NCBI RefSeq assembly: GCF_030324495.1
Contig: NZ_JACAGN010000006.1
Location: 1 to 59,478, forward strand
Reading direction: 5' to 3'
DNA from: Myroides sp. 1354
GTDB lineage: Bacteria; Bacteroidota; Bacteroidia; Flavobacteriales; Flavobacteriaceae
Length of the DNA: 59,478 nucleotides
Below, in pieces: positions 52,428 through 59,478 of the stretch. Both the position numbers and the translations under genes were made by a program. The notes beneath the pieces are model-generated. The model saw nothing but the letters and a program-made list of their open reading frames with translations. It was not told where the DNA came from and did not search any database. Position 1 is the stretch's first letter; the number at the start of each line of letters is the position of its first letter.

Positions 52428-52850
52428 ATGATACGATTATATAAAACAGAAGACGGTAGAGCTGTGGTAGAGCTGTGGTATGAAGCATCTATCATTGCTC
52501 ATGACTTTATTGAAGCAAGCTATTGGCAAGCTAAAAAAGAAGATATGGAGCATGTTTACATTCCCAATAGCGAAACTTATGTCTATGAAAAAGAGAAACA
52601 GCTGTTGGGTTTTGTATCTTTGGTAGATAATTATATCGCAGCCATATTCGTTGCTCCAAGTGCACAAGGAAAGGGAATAGGGAAGGAGTTGATGCAGTTC
52701 ATCAAACAACAACGATCTACGTTGGGGTTAGGTGTGTATGCTAAAAATACCGATTCGATTGCCTTTTATAAAAAACAAGGATTTGTCGTAGTTGAAGAAA
52801 AACTTGATGAATCGACAGGAGAACGTGAAGTTGTGATGGAATACAAATAA
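52428..52850 (+). CDS. GNAT family N-acetyltransferase (YjaB-like)
   Basis: A 140-residue acetyltransferase. The opening VVELWYEASIIAHDFI matches the YjaB-like branch. The acetyl-CoA loop is in IFVAPSAQGKGIGKELM (about 81-97), followed by the NTDSIAFYKKQGF motif. It modifies a small molecule or protein; substrate unknown. The stop lies 2 bases before the ATG of a Crp/Fnr regulator, so the two genes form an operon. Confidence 0.9.
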   Translation: MIRLYKTEDGRAVVELWYEASIIAHDFIEASYWQAKKEDMEHVYIPNSETYVYEKEKQLLGFVSLVDNYIAAIFVAPSAQGKGIGKELMQFIKQQRSTLGLGVYAKNTDSIAFYKKQGFVVVEEKLDESTGEREVVMEYK

Positions 52851-52852
52851 AA

Positions 52853-53422
52853 ATGTTGTCCTTTAATAGAGCTGATTTACCTTTAGAAGAAGTATTAAGT
52901 GATGCAAGTGTTGAGCTGATTGAGCAAACGCTAACTTCTATTGTTTTACCTAAAGGATATCGTTTATTAGAGGATAAAGAAGGAGTTAAGCACGCCTATC
53001 TCATTAAAAAGGGAATTGTCCGTATTTTTGTTACGACAGAAGACAAGGAAATAACGTTTGAATTCGCTCGAGAAAAAGACATTTTGAGTACTTCATTGGG
53101 GTATTTTTATCAATCACCAAGTTATGAATGTTTTGAATTATTAGAGGATACCATACTTTATCAAATTGATTTAGTGGAGATGAAGCAACTTTTCTATAAG
53201 TCTATTGAAATTTGTAATTGGGCGAGACAGTTTACAGAACTCAATGCGATTAAAACACAAAAGCAATTGATTGATATTTTGGTGTTAACCCCAGAAAATC
53301 GATATCTCCATTTGATGGAACACGATAAAGCTTTATTTCAACGGGTTCCCTTAAAACAGATAGCTTCTTATCTTGGTATATCTCCGATTTCTTTGAGTAG
53401 AATTCGAGGAAGAATAAAATAA
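52853..53422 (+). CDS. Crp/Fnr family transcriptional regulator
   Basis: A 189-residue regulator with a cyclic-nucleotide-binding-like beta-barrel (about 25-120; LLEDKEGVKHAYLIKKGIVR) and a short C-terminal helix-turn-helix (about 155-187; PLKQIASYLGISPISLSRIR). No redox Cys cluster of the Fnr type is present, so it probably binds another ligand. In flavobacteria this small branch often controls single transport or stress genes, sometimes its neighbour. It is co-transcribed with the GNAT gene 2 bases upstream. Confidence 0.9.
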   Translation: MLSFNRADLPLEEVLSDASVELIEQTLTSIVLPKGYRLLEDKEGVKHAYLIKKGIVRIFVTTEDKEITFEFAREKDILSTSLGYFYQSPSYECFELLEDTILYQIDLVEMKQLFYKSIEICNWARQFTELNAIKTQKQLIDILVLTPENRYLHLMEHDKALFQRVPLKQIASYLGISPISLSRIRGRIK

Positions 53423-53446
53423 AAAAGCGGTTAACAACCGCTTTTC
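53421..53446. terminator. Bidirectional terminator between Crp/Fnr and sirtuin genes
   Basis: AAAAGCGGTT pairs with AACCGCTTTT around AAC. It overlaps the last base of the Crp/Fnr stop and abuts the convergent sirtuin gene. Confidence 0.92.
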
Positions 53447-54148
53447 TTATATCATTTGACTCAACTCAATTAGAGATTCTTGAATTTTTGCCATACCAAC
53501 AGAGGCCTTTTCAGGGAGGACTTCAATTTTTCGATTGAAGTGTTTGGTAGAGGCGGGGTGTAAATCAATATAGTAAACTAAGGCTTCTGCTTGTGCAAAG
53601 TCGAGCAAGGATGCAGCGGGATACACTTGTAAAGAAGTTCCGATAATCAAAATAATATCTGCAGCTTCTACATAGGGAATGGCGCGTTCTAATTCGGGAA
53701 CCATTTCTCCAAACCACACAATATGTGGGCGTAAGCTGTGTCCGTGTTCATTGCGATCTAAAGTGGTTAAATCCGCGGTCCAAGGATAAATTAGGTGTTC
53801 ATTGATTTCACTTCGTACTTTGAGTAATTCGCCATGTAAGTGAATGACATCCATACTTCCAGCGCGTTCGTGTAAATCATCTACATTTTGAGTGATGACT
53901 GTTGTGTGAAAATGTTGTTGTAGTTCTGCAATTGCTTTATGAGCTGCATTGGGTTCACAAGTCAACAATTGACGACGACGATCGTTGTAAAACTTTAAAA
54001 CCATTTCTTTGTTTTTAGCCCAACCAAGAGGAGAAGCTACTTCCATAATATCATGACCTTCCCATAGTCCATCCGCATCGCGAAAGGTTTTTATTCCACT
54101 TTCTGCACTCATTCCCGCTCCTGAAAGCACCACTAAACGTTTTTCCAT
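53447..54148 (-). CDS. cobB: NAD-dependent protein deacylase, zinc-ribbon-less sirtuin
   Basis: A 233-residue sirtuin that removes acyl groups from protein lysines using NAD. The NAD site GAGMSAESGIKTF (10-22), TQNVDDLHERAG (86-97) and the catalytic His H105 in HLHGEL are present. Y54 and R57 in the FYNDRRRQL motif match the pair that lets class III sirtuins such as CobB and SIRT5 accept succinyl or malonyl groups. The four zinc-binding Cys normally found between H105 and the RPHIVWFGEM block are missing; the only Cys is C64. It is convergent with Crp/Fnr and divergent from trmH. Confidence 0.93.
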   Translation of the reverse strand: MEKRLVVLSGAGMSAESGIKTFRDADGLWEGHDIMEVASPLGWAKNKEMVLKFYNDRRRQLLTCEPNAAHKAIAELQQHFHTTVITQNVDDLHERAGSMDVIHLHGELLKVRSEINEHLIYPWTADLTTLDRNEHGHSLRPHIVWFGEMVPELERAIPYVEAADIILIIGTSLQVYPAASLLDFAQAEALVYYIDLHPASTKHFNRKIEVLPEKASVGMAKIQESLIELSQMI

Positions 54149-54156
54149 AATATTCT

Positions 54157-54164
54157 TACCTTTG
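54157..54164 (+). promoter_or_regulatory. Candidate -7 box for trmH
   Basis: TACCTTTG matches TAnnTTTG and lies 26 bases before the ATG at 54191. Confidence 0.45.
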
Positions 54165-54190
54165 CATTTTTGAATAAAACTAAAGATATA

Positions 54191-54865
54191 ATGAATATTT
54201 CAAACAAGCTATTTCAAGACAAGGAATACTTAGCTTATTTAGAAACTTTTTTGACGGAGAATCGAGTAGAGCGATTCAAAGAAGTTTTAGCAAACCGAAC
54301 CAATCATATTACGGTGGTAGCGGAAGATGTGTATCAATTGCACAATACAAGTGCTGTTATGCGTAGCTGTGAGGTATTTGGTGTACAAGGACTCCATGTA
54401 ATTGAACAGAAATTCGGTAAGCGAATCGATAAGCAAATTGCCCTTGGTGCAGAGAAATGGGTGGATATTCACCGATATAACTCTGTACAAGGAAGCATTG
54501 ATGCTATTAAGGCTAAAGGTTATAAAATAGTTGCAACTACGCCTCATGGAACAGCACAAAGTTTGGATAAGTTTGATTTATCTGACCCCGTAGCGATCTT
54601 TTTTGGGACAGAAAAATCAGGTTTGTCTCCCGAAATTATCGAACAAGCGGATGATTATATCACGATTCCTATGGTGGGCTTTACCGAGAGTTTAAATATT
54701 TCTGTTTCTGCTGCTATTATCATTCAAAGTTTATCCACTCGATTGAGAGAATCCAATATTTCATGGCAATTAACCGAAGAGGAGTTATTGGCAAAACGCA
54801 TTGATTGGGCAAGAAAATCAATTAAGGATATTGATTTCGTCACTGAGCGATTTTTGAATGGTTAA
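54191..54865 (+). CDS. trmH: tRNA (guanosine(18)-2'-O)-methyltransferase
   Basis: A 224-residue SPOUT-fold enzyme that methylates the ribose of G18 in the tRNA D-loop. The start is the ATG at 54191; the in-frame TTG at 54170 is too close to the promoter box. The N-terminal RNA-binding part (RTNHITVVAEDVYQLHNTSA) is followed by SPOUT motifs: GTEKSGLSPEI and IPMVGFTESLNISVSAAI, which form the knotted SAM pocket. Length matches the TrmH group. A GTTATC repeat begins at the stop codon. Confidence 0.93.
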   Translation: MNISNKLFQDKEYLAYLETFLTENRVERFKEVLANRTNHITVVAEDVYQLHNTSAVMRSCEVFGVQGLHVIEQKFGKRIDKQIALGAEKWVDIHRYNSVQGSIDAIKAKGYKIVATTPHGTAQSLDKFDLSDPVAIFFGTEKSGLSPEIIEQADDYITIPMVGFTESLNISVSAAIIIQSLSTRLRESNISWQLTEEELLAKRIDWARKSIKDIDFVTERFLNG

Positions 54866-54908
54866 TCAGTTATCGGTTATCGGTTATCGGTTATCAGTTA
54901 ACGGTTAG
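54864..54908. repeat. GTTATCG/GTTATCA heptamer array
   Basis: About six copies of a 7-base unit (GTTATCG and GTTATCA) start in the trmH stop codon region. It is the same family as the array at 19174-19275. Confidence 0.9.
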
Positions 54909-54937
54909 TTTGTCGAAAAATGTATAAAACGTATATA

Positions 54938-54975
54938 CAAAAAGTGTTCAGTTTAAAAAAACTGAACACTTTTTG
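54938..54975. terminator. Very strong bidirectional terminator between trmH and terC
   Basis: A 17-bp perfect stem (54938-54954 with 54959-54975) around an AAAA loop, with T and A tails for both directions. Confidence 0.95.
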
Positions 54976-54982
54976 TATTATT

Positions 54983-55030
54983 TCATCTCATCGACTCACC
55001 ATCTCATCATCTCACAGACTCACCATCTCT
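54983..55030. repeat. CTCATC/CTCACC low-complexity repeat
   Basis: Short repeated words (CTCATC, CTCACC, GACTCACC) run into the stop of the terC gene. A similar CTCACCAA run is found at 19374-19402, again beside a heptamer array. Confidence 0.75.
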
Positions 55031-55819
55031 CTATTTCGCTTTTTTTCTAATTCGCATATTGATAAATTCAACAATAAGAGAGAAAGCAATGGCAAAGTAC
55101 AAATATCCTTTTGGTACTGCACCTACATCTTGTCCGGCTAATTTAGCATCTGATAAGTGCATACTTTCGGTTGTAAGCATAAATCCGATTAAAATAAGGA
55201 ATGATAATGCTAAGATTTGAATTGAAGGATTGTTGTTGACAAAAGTTCCTACAGGAACAGCGAAAATCATCATCACTGCTACGGATACAATAACTGCTGC
55301 AATCATAATGTACAAAGCTCCTTCGATACCGTTGGTCATACCTACGGCAGTAAGAATACTATCGACAGAGAAAATTAAGTCGATCAATAAAATTTGAACA
55401 ATGATGTTTCCAAAAGATTTGGTTGCTATTTGTTTTGCATTAGGCGTTGCGCTAATGTCTTCCGCAACTTGTACGTGAGCAACTTTTTCGTGTATTTCCT
55501 TGGTGGATTTGTAAATCAGGAAGATTCCCCCTGCTAGTAAGATTAGCGCTTGACCATTAAAATGAGCACTAAACCAGCCCCAATCAACACTAAAAAGAGT
55601 GGCTTTCATTTTGATTAGCCAAGTAATAGCAAATAGTAAACCAATTCGCATGAACATGGCTAAAAATAAACCGATTTTCGTCGCTTTTTTTCTTTTTTCT
55701 TCCGGGAGTTTACCCGTTACAATTGAAATGAAAATGACGTTGTCAATTCCCAAGACAATTTCCAAGAAGGTTAGCGTAATAAACGCTACAATAGCGTCAG
55801 CAGTTAAAAAAACTTCCAT
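55031..55819 (-). CDS. TerC family integral membrane protein
   Basis: A 262-residue inner-membrane protein with about seven to eight helices. The family's Asp-containing helices are present: LEIVLGIDNVIFISI (D26, N27) and LIDLIFSVDSILTAVGMT. TerC/Alx proteins are linked to manganese export and metal loading of secreted proteins; here the role is inferred from family. It is the last gene of the murQ-DUF6095-lipoprotein-terC unit, 12 bases after the lipoprotein gene. Confidence 0.93.
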   Translation of the reverse strand: MEVFLTADAIVAFITLTFLEIVLGIDNVIFISIVTGKLPEEKRKKATKIGLFLAMFMRIGLLFAITWLIKMKATLFSVDWGWFSAHFNGQALILLAGGIFLIYKSTKEIHEKVAHVQVAEDISATPNAKQIATKSFGNIIVQILLIDLIFSVDSILTAVGMTNGIEGALYIMIAAVIVSVAVMMIFAVPVGTFVNNNPSIQILALSFLILIGFMLTTESMHLSDAKLAGQDVGAVPKGYLYFAIAFSLIVEFINMRIRKKAK

Positions 55820-55831
55820 ATAGAGATAGGA

Positions 55832-56215
55832 TTATAGTTCTCCAATTTTTTTAAGGTTTCCGCGCTCTTTTCTTGCGTCCCCTACTAAACCATATTCAAA
55901 AACACAGCTATCTCCATCTGTCGTAATAATTTTGATGCTAACTGCTTTTTTCTCAGCCATGTTTTTCGGATTTTTCTTTTGTAAAACAAATTCACAATCA
56001 TTAATCCATCGAATGCTTGAGGTGTCTACTTTTCCTTCGAATTCTTCGATTTCATATTCAGCTGTGCGAACAAAAGTAGATCTTTTTTCAACCCCGTCAA
56101 TTTCGGTAACAAACTCAAATTTTCCTGTTCGGAAGTTAGCACAATTTCGCTCTTGTTGATAGCAAGAAGCAAACAAGGCAAAGCAGGGTAAAAGATAGAA
56201 TAGTTTAGTTTTCAT
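55832..56215 (-). CDS. Small lipoprotein of unknown function
   Basis: A 127-residue lipoprotein: signal MKTKLFYLLPCFALFASC with lipobox FASC (Cys 18), then YQQERNCANFRTGKFEF and a beta-rich body ending KKIGEL. The ATG at 56215 is chosen because it places the signal at the N-terminus and leaves 7 bases after the DUF6095 stop instead of an overlap. The family is common in Flavobacteriia and sometimes mislabelled as a topoisomerase. It shares its transcript with terC. Confidence 0.8.
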   Translation of the reverse strand: MKTKLFYLLPCFALFASCYQQERNCANFRTGKFEFVTEIDGVEKRSTFVRTAEYEIEEFEGKVDTSSIRWINDCEFVLQKKNPKNMAEKKAVSIKIITTDGDSCVFEYGLVGDARKERGNLKKIGEL

Positions 56216-56222
56216 AGAATAA

Positions 56223-56453
56223 TTATTTCCCAAATAAAGATTTCATAATGGTGTTAATCCCTTTAAAAAGTAAAAACATAGAGGATAAACAAATGATACA
56301 TCCTAATCCAAAGACTGGAATAAAAAACGGATTACCTTGGTTTTTTAGTGAGCTGTGAATTACAATGGGGCCAAGAAACAATAAAGGCAATGTAATAGCA
56401 AGATATTTAACTCCTTTTTGTAATACTTTTCGATTTGTACCTTGTGGTTCCAT
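56223..56453 (-). CDS. Small membrane protein, probable DUF6095
   Basis: A 76-residue protein with two membrane helices (about 15-32 and 42-62) and basic ends (MEPQGTNRKVLQKGVKYL). The pattern fits the flavobacterial DUF6095 family. It starts 5 bases after the murQ stop, so it is in the same transcript. Function unknown. Confidence 0.8.
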   Translation of the reverse strand: MEPQGTNRKVLQKGVKYLAITLPLLFLGPIVIHSSLKNQGNPFFIPVFGLGCIICLSSMFLLFKGINTIMKSLFGK

Positions 56454-56458
56454 AGGGC

Positions 56459-57277
56459 TTATTTTTTATAATGATCGAGTGCTGAACGCACACTTTTATA
56501 TTGATTTAATAACTGAGTAGCTTCTATTTTACTCACTTGTAGTTCTTCTTGTAACATGGCGATACCGCGTTGTATTAATTTGGCGTTTGTCATTTTCATG
56601 TCGACCATGCGATTGCCTTTTACTCGACCCAATTGAATCATAGTAGAAGTAGAAATCATATTGAGTACGAGTTTTTGTGCTGTTCCAGCTTTCATGCGTG
56701 AACTTCCAGTAACAAATTCAGGACCTACAACAACTTCAATAGGGAATTGTGCTACTTGACTCAATGGACTGTTGGGGTTACACGTAATACAAGCCGTTGG
56801 AATACGATGTGTGTAACACGCTTCTAAGGCTTTAATTACATAAGGTGTTGTTCCTGATGCAGCAATACCTATAACGAAATCGTTTTCGTTGATTTGATAC
56901 GCTTGTAAGTCCATCCATCCTTGATTGGGGTTGTCTTCAGCGTTTTCAACAGCATGTCGAATAGCCTGGTCTCCACCAGCAATTAATCCAATGACTAAAT
57001 CAGGAGAAACCCCATAAGTTGGTGGACATTCGGAGGCATCTAAAATGCCCAATCGACCAGATGTCCCCGCTCCAATATAAAATAAACGACCTCCTTTTTT
57101 GAGCTGAGATACAATGGTTTGAATCGCAACTTCAATTTGAGGAATTGCTTTTTCAACAGCCAAAGGTACAGTTTGGTCTTCCTTGTTGATGTTCGTTAGA
57201 ATCTCAAGAACAGACATCTGCTCTAAATGGTCATAAGCAGAAGATTGTTCCGTAATTTTGATAAAATCCACTTGCAT
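56459..57277 (-). CDS. murQ: N-acetylmuramic acid 6-phosphate etherase
   Basis: A 272-residue enzyme that removes the lactyl ether from MurNAc-6-phosphate during cell-wall recycling. The ATG at 57277 is chosen over a 60-residue longer frame: with it the residues E83 (DASECPPT) and E114 (ENAEDN) fall at the same numbers as the catalytic pair of E. coli MurQ, and the promoter box sits 20 bases upstream. The SIS-domain motifs GAGTSGRLGILDASECPP and SSRMKAGTAQKLVLNMIS are intact. It opens a four-gene unit with DUF6095, a lipoprotein and terC. No MurNAc kinase or transporter is next to it. Confidence 0.95.
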   Translation of the reverse strand: MQVDFIKITEQSSAYDHLEQMSVLEILTNINKEDQTVPLAVEKAIPQIEVAIQTIVSQLKKGGRLFYIGAGTSGRLGILDASECPPTYGVSPDLVIGLIAGGDQAIRHAVENAEDNPNQGWMDLQAYQINENDFVIGIAASGTTPYVIKALEACYTHRIPTACITCNPNSPLSQVAQFPIEVVVGPEFVTGSSRMKAGTAQKLVLNMISTSTMIQLGRVKGNRMVDMKMTNAKLIQRGIAMLQEELQVSKIEATQLLNQYKSVRSALDHYKK

Positions 57278-57296
57278 TACTTTTTTAGGGTTGATA

Positions 57297-57304
57297 CAAA
57301 AATA
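57297..57304 (-). promoter_or_regulatory. Promoter for the murQ unit
   Basis: Minus-strand TATTTTTG, 20 bases before the ATG at 57277, with a minus-strand TTG 18 bases further out (57323-57325). This two-part match also supports the murQ start chosen. Confidence 0.55.
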
Positions 57305-57392
57305 CTCAAAATAGTTTAGATTCAATGGAGTGGAATGGGAATTCCAATGTTCATTTTTTAGCTGTAAATTTGCAAGGATTATGCAAGAAAAA

Positions 57393-57429
57393 AAACGCCA
57401 GTAAAAAATTATACTTTTTACTGGCGTTT
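57393..57429 (-). terminator. Terminator after the DUF2135-like lipoprotein gene
   Basis: AAACGCCAGTAAAAA pairs perfectly with TTTTTACTGGCGTTT (57393-57407 with 57415-57429) around a 7-base loop, about 100 bases beyond the stop. Confidence 0.92.
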
Positions 57430-57527
57430 GACGTAAATCATTGAAAATTAAAGACAAATATTTTTAATTTCAATTTGTAATACTCCCTGGTAAGAAGGAA
57501 TTATCATCATTTGATGAAAGGAAAATA

Positions 57528-58526
57528 TTACTTTTTGTAAACTAGTTTTTCATTTAAGTTGAAAGGGACAATTGAACGAGTAGATTCTGCCTCAACAATA
57601 GAAGAAAATTGCCCGTCAATGATAGAGAATGCACCAATTAAAACGTGTTGACTAGGTGTGTTACCACTACCTTGATAACTATCGTCGAATTTACCCATCA
57701 TATGATCTGATAATCGAACACTTGAACCATTATACATTACATTTACAATGTATTTACTACCTATTCTTTGTGATTCACATTTTCTATATAGGTCAACATA
57801 AATATAGTAAACACCATCTGTTTTTAAATCATTGAAGTAGATATTTTCATTTTTAATCTCATCAATACTACAACCTGGATTTGAATCAATATCTAATTCT
57901 GCAATTCTAATACCTTCAGCATCCGCTATCGATTTATTTCCATAATAAACGCGTTGTCCTTCTTTGTTTACTAAATGCAAATCAACATCATCTTCTAAAT
58001 CCCAAGAAAGTGAAATTTGCAATTCGCCTGTACCAGCAGCAACTAATTGTAAGTCTACATATTGAGTTTCTGTCATGGTTCCATCCATTAATCGCCCTGC
58101 AATAGCAAGTTCAAAATTTTCTAAACTCAATTTTTGAGATAAATCAACAATTATTTCATAGGTAAACTCATTGTTTCGAGTTAAGGCTTCATTTTTAAGC
58201 TTAAAATCATAAAATCCATCATGTCCTTTTAACGCAACTAGAATAGCATCCAATTGATCCGTACTTGTAATGGTCATAATGGTTTTTCCTCCATTGATTA
58301 CATACTTGTTAATGCGAATATGTTTCACTGAATTTTTTTCACCCGAAGGTATTCCACCTTCTTTAAAGGTCGCTCCATCAATGTTAAAGAATTCATCTTT
58401 AAGAGTGTTTGGAACTTCTTTTTCTTTTTCAATATCAGTAGGATTACTGCTATCATCATTACTACAAGAGGTAGTTCCTAGAAGGAAAAAACCCGCTAGG
58501 GTAAATAATAAAACTTTCTTTTTCAT
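57528..58526 (-). CDS. Lipoprotein with DUF2135-like C-terminal domain
   Basis: A 332-residue lipoprotein: signal with lipobox GTTSC (Cys about residue 21), then the acidic-Ser tether SNDDSSNPTD typical of exposed Bacteroidota lipoproteins. The N-terminal half is a beta-rich region of unknown type. Near 165-265 lie ISLSWDLEDDVDLHLVN, LDIDSNPGC and GVYYIYVDLY, which match the calcium-like DUF2135 pattern (an Asp-rich strand followed by a Gly-rich turn). Alone in its unit with promoter box and terminator. Function unknown, perhaps surface binding. Confidence 0.75.
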   Translation of the reverse strand: MKKKVLLFTLAGFFLLGTTSCSNDDSSNPTDIEKEKEVPNTLKDEFFNIDGATFKEGGIPSGEKNSVKHIRINKYVINGGKTIMTITSTDQLDAILVALKGHDGFYDFKLKNEALTRNNEFTYEIIVDLSQKLSLENFELAIAGRLMDGTMTETQYVDLQLVAAGTGELQISLSWDLEDDVDLHLVNKEGQRVYYGNKSIADAEGIRIAELDIDSNPGCSIDEIKNENIYFNDLKTDGVYYIYVDLYRKCESQRIGSKYIVNVMYNGSSVRLSDHMMGKFDDSYQGSGNTPSQHVLIGAFSIIDGQFSSIVEAESTRSIVPFNLNEKLVYKK

Positions 58527-58829
58527 AGCTTTTTTATTTGTTATTAATAATATTCGATTTCTTTTTCAGGACAAACATAAATAGAATTTTATACATAAAA
58601 TAAAATAAATTATTACATTTTGGTATAATATGTTTTGATAATATGATTATTTATTGATTAAAATATATGGATAAGGTGAAATAATGTTGAAAATGAAAAA
58701 CAATGGTTGTTTTTTGTAACATATTGTTTTATAAAAAGTTAAAATTTTTCTTCTCTCTTTTGAGTTTAAAATGAGGGTGAAATTGAGAAAATGCGTGAAT
58801 AGTGCAATTTTTGAGGTGATTTAATGTGC
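58527..58829. other. AT-rich intergenic region before the hairpin repeat array
   Basis: About 300 bases with no gene, very A/T-rich. It has a minus-strand promoter box at 58572-58579. Nothing else was seen. Confidence 0.6.
58572..58579 (-). promoter_or_regulatory. Candidate -7 box for the DUF2135-like lipoprotein gene
   Basis: Minus-strand TATGTTTG matches TAnnTTTG, 45 bases before the start codon. Confidence 0.4.
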
Positions 58830-59478
58830 CCATACAGATGATGAAAATGGTATATTGTTTGATAATGCATCGTAGGGGCGCATGGCAATGCGCCCATTAT
58901 AAAGAAAAATATGGATTCCAAGAGCATATTTTCACGCGCCGATTTATAAAGGAGATTATGGATTGCAAGGGCACATTTCCATACGCCTTTCAAAGGGAGA
59001 TTATGGATTGCAGGGGCACATTTCCATGTGCCCGTACGGATGATGCATCGTAGGGGCGCATGGCAATGCGCCCATTATAAAGAAAAATATGGATCATATA
59101 GGCATATTTTTATTGTGCCGATTTATAAAGGAGATTATGGATTGCAAGGGCACATTTCCATACGCCTTTCAAAGGGAGATTATGGATTGCAGGGGCACAT
59201 TTCCATGTGCCCGTACGGATGATGCATCGTAGGGGCGCATGGTAATGCGCCCATTATAAAGGAGATTATGGATTCCAAGAGCATATTTTCACGCGCCGAT
59301 TTATAAAGGAGATTATGGATTCCAAGAGCATATTTTCACGCGCCGATTTATAAAGGAGATTATGGATTGCAGGGGCACATTTCCATGTGCCCGTACGAAT
59401 GATGCATCGTAGGGGCGCATGGCAATGCGCCCATTATAAAGAAAAATATGGATTCCAAGAGCATATTTTCACGCGCCG
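58830..59478. repeat. Higher-order hairpin repeat array (about 179-bp period), truncated by the window edge
   Basis: GC-richer repeat block of about 45-base modules, four per ~179-base macro-unit. Perfect 8-bp hairpins GGGCGCAT/ATGCGCCC begin at 58876, 59054, 59233 and 59413 (spacing 178, 179, 180). A second type, GGGCACAT/ATGTGCCC, begins at 59014, 59193 and 59373. Degenerate hairpins (AGGGCACATTTCCATACGCC, GAGCATATTTTCACGCGCC) fill the other slots. The linker ATTATGGATT plus ATAAAGGAGA recurs between them. Small frames inside are repeat artefacts. Confidence 0.93.

Noticed and set aside
52457..52479. 11-base direct repeat (GGTAGAGCTGT twice) at the start of the GNAT gene
   Set aside because: It could mean a frameshifting duplication, but the resulting residues VVELWYEAS fit the YjaB-like family, so the repeat is coincidental.
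54920..55141. 73-residue open frame over the strong terminator
   Set aside because: It runs through the 17-bp terminator and into the coding sequence of terC on the other strand.
57278..57457. 60-residue N-terminal extension of MurQ
   Set aside because: It contains the promoter box and part of a terminator, and the shorter start aligns E83 and E114 with E. coli numbering.
58766..59222. Several 60-75 residue frames in the hairpin array
   Set aside because: Their sequence repeats with the DNA unit, on both strands, and has no start signal; they are artefacts of the repeat.
58830..59478. CRISPR array
   Set aside because: Spacing is near 45 and 179 bases with related rather than unique spacers, and no cas genes are present.

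Overview
The window is AT-rich, low-GC DNA from a member of the Bacteroidota, almost certainly a flavobacterium. Supporting signs are type IX secretion (T9SS) style gliding-associated C-terminal domains, PorP/SprF outer-membrane proteins, a lipoprotein version of TamA, Flavobacteriia-restricted families that look like DUF6048, DUF6452 and DUF6095, very few Shine-Dalgarno sequences, and TAnnTTTG promoter boxes in front of many genes. A Myroides-like genome would fit, but that is a guess from gene content. I see no tRNA, rRNA, CRISPR array, phage or transposase gene.

Region 1 (1-13.7 kb) is a surface-protein locus on the + strand. It holds the C-terminal part of a repetitive tail-fibre-like protein, two paralogous exported proteins that end in a ThuA/glutamine-amidotransferase-like domain, then a type-B-sorting-domain protein with a PorP/SprF partner, a TPR/PD40/OmpA protein, and a second diverged copy of the sorting-domain/SprF pair. 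By analogy with known T9SS loci, each SprF-like protein probably helps export or anchor its neighbour.

Region 2 (13.8-30.7 kb) is mostly housekeeping and short transcription units, nearly each with its own terminator. It holds a methyltransferase, a GNAT acetyltransferase, a small exported WN/GIYG protein, ornithine aminotransferase, nicotinamidase coupled to an unknown protein, a small beta-barrel, thiamine pyrophosphokinase, a rhodanese, a lipid kinase, dihydrolipoyl dehydrogenase, a lipoprotein, a large S9 peptidase, and an overlapping lipoprotein/solenoid gene pair.

Region 3 (30.7-47.5 kb) carries envelope biogenesis (tamB-tamL), a possible small RNA followed by a sigma-54-dependent response regulator, an FAD/Fe-S D-lactate-dehydrogenase-type enzyme, a tandem repeat array, an acyl-CoA synthetase and lpxD.

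Region 4 (47.5-58.5 kb) holds the DUF6048/DUF6452 pair, a methyltransferase-ZIP transporter operon, a THUMP RNA methyltransferase, GNAT and Crp/Fnr genes, a zinc-site-less sirtuin, trmH, a murQ-DUF6095-lipoprotein-terC operon, and a lipoprotein with a DUF2135-like domain. The last 650 bases are a hierarchical hairpin repeat array running off the edge.

The most unusual material is non-coding: four intergenic repeat families (a GTTATCA heptamer array, a 70-bp dispersed element, a 133-161 bp tandem unit with a distant copy, and a ~179-bp higher-order hairpin repeat), and a structured intergenic segment before the sigma-54 regulator.
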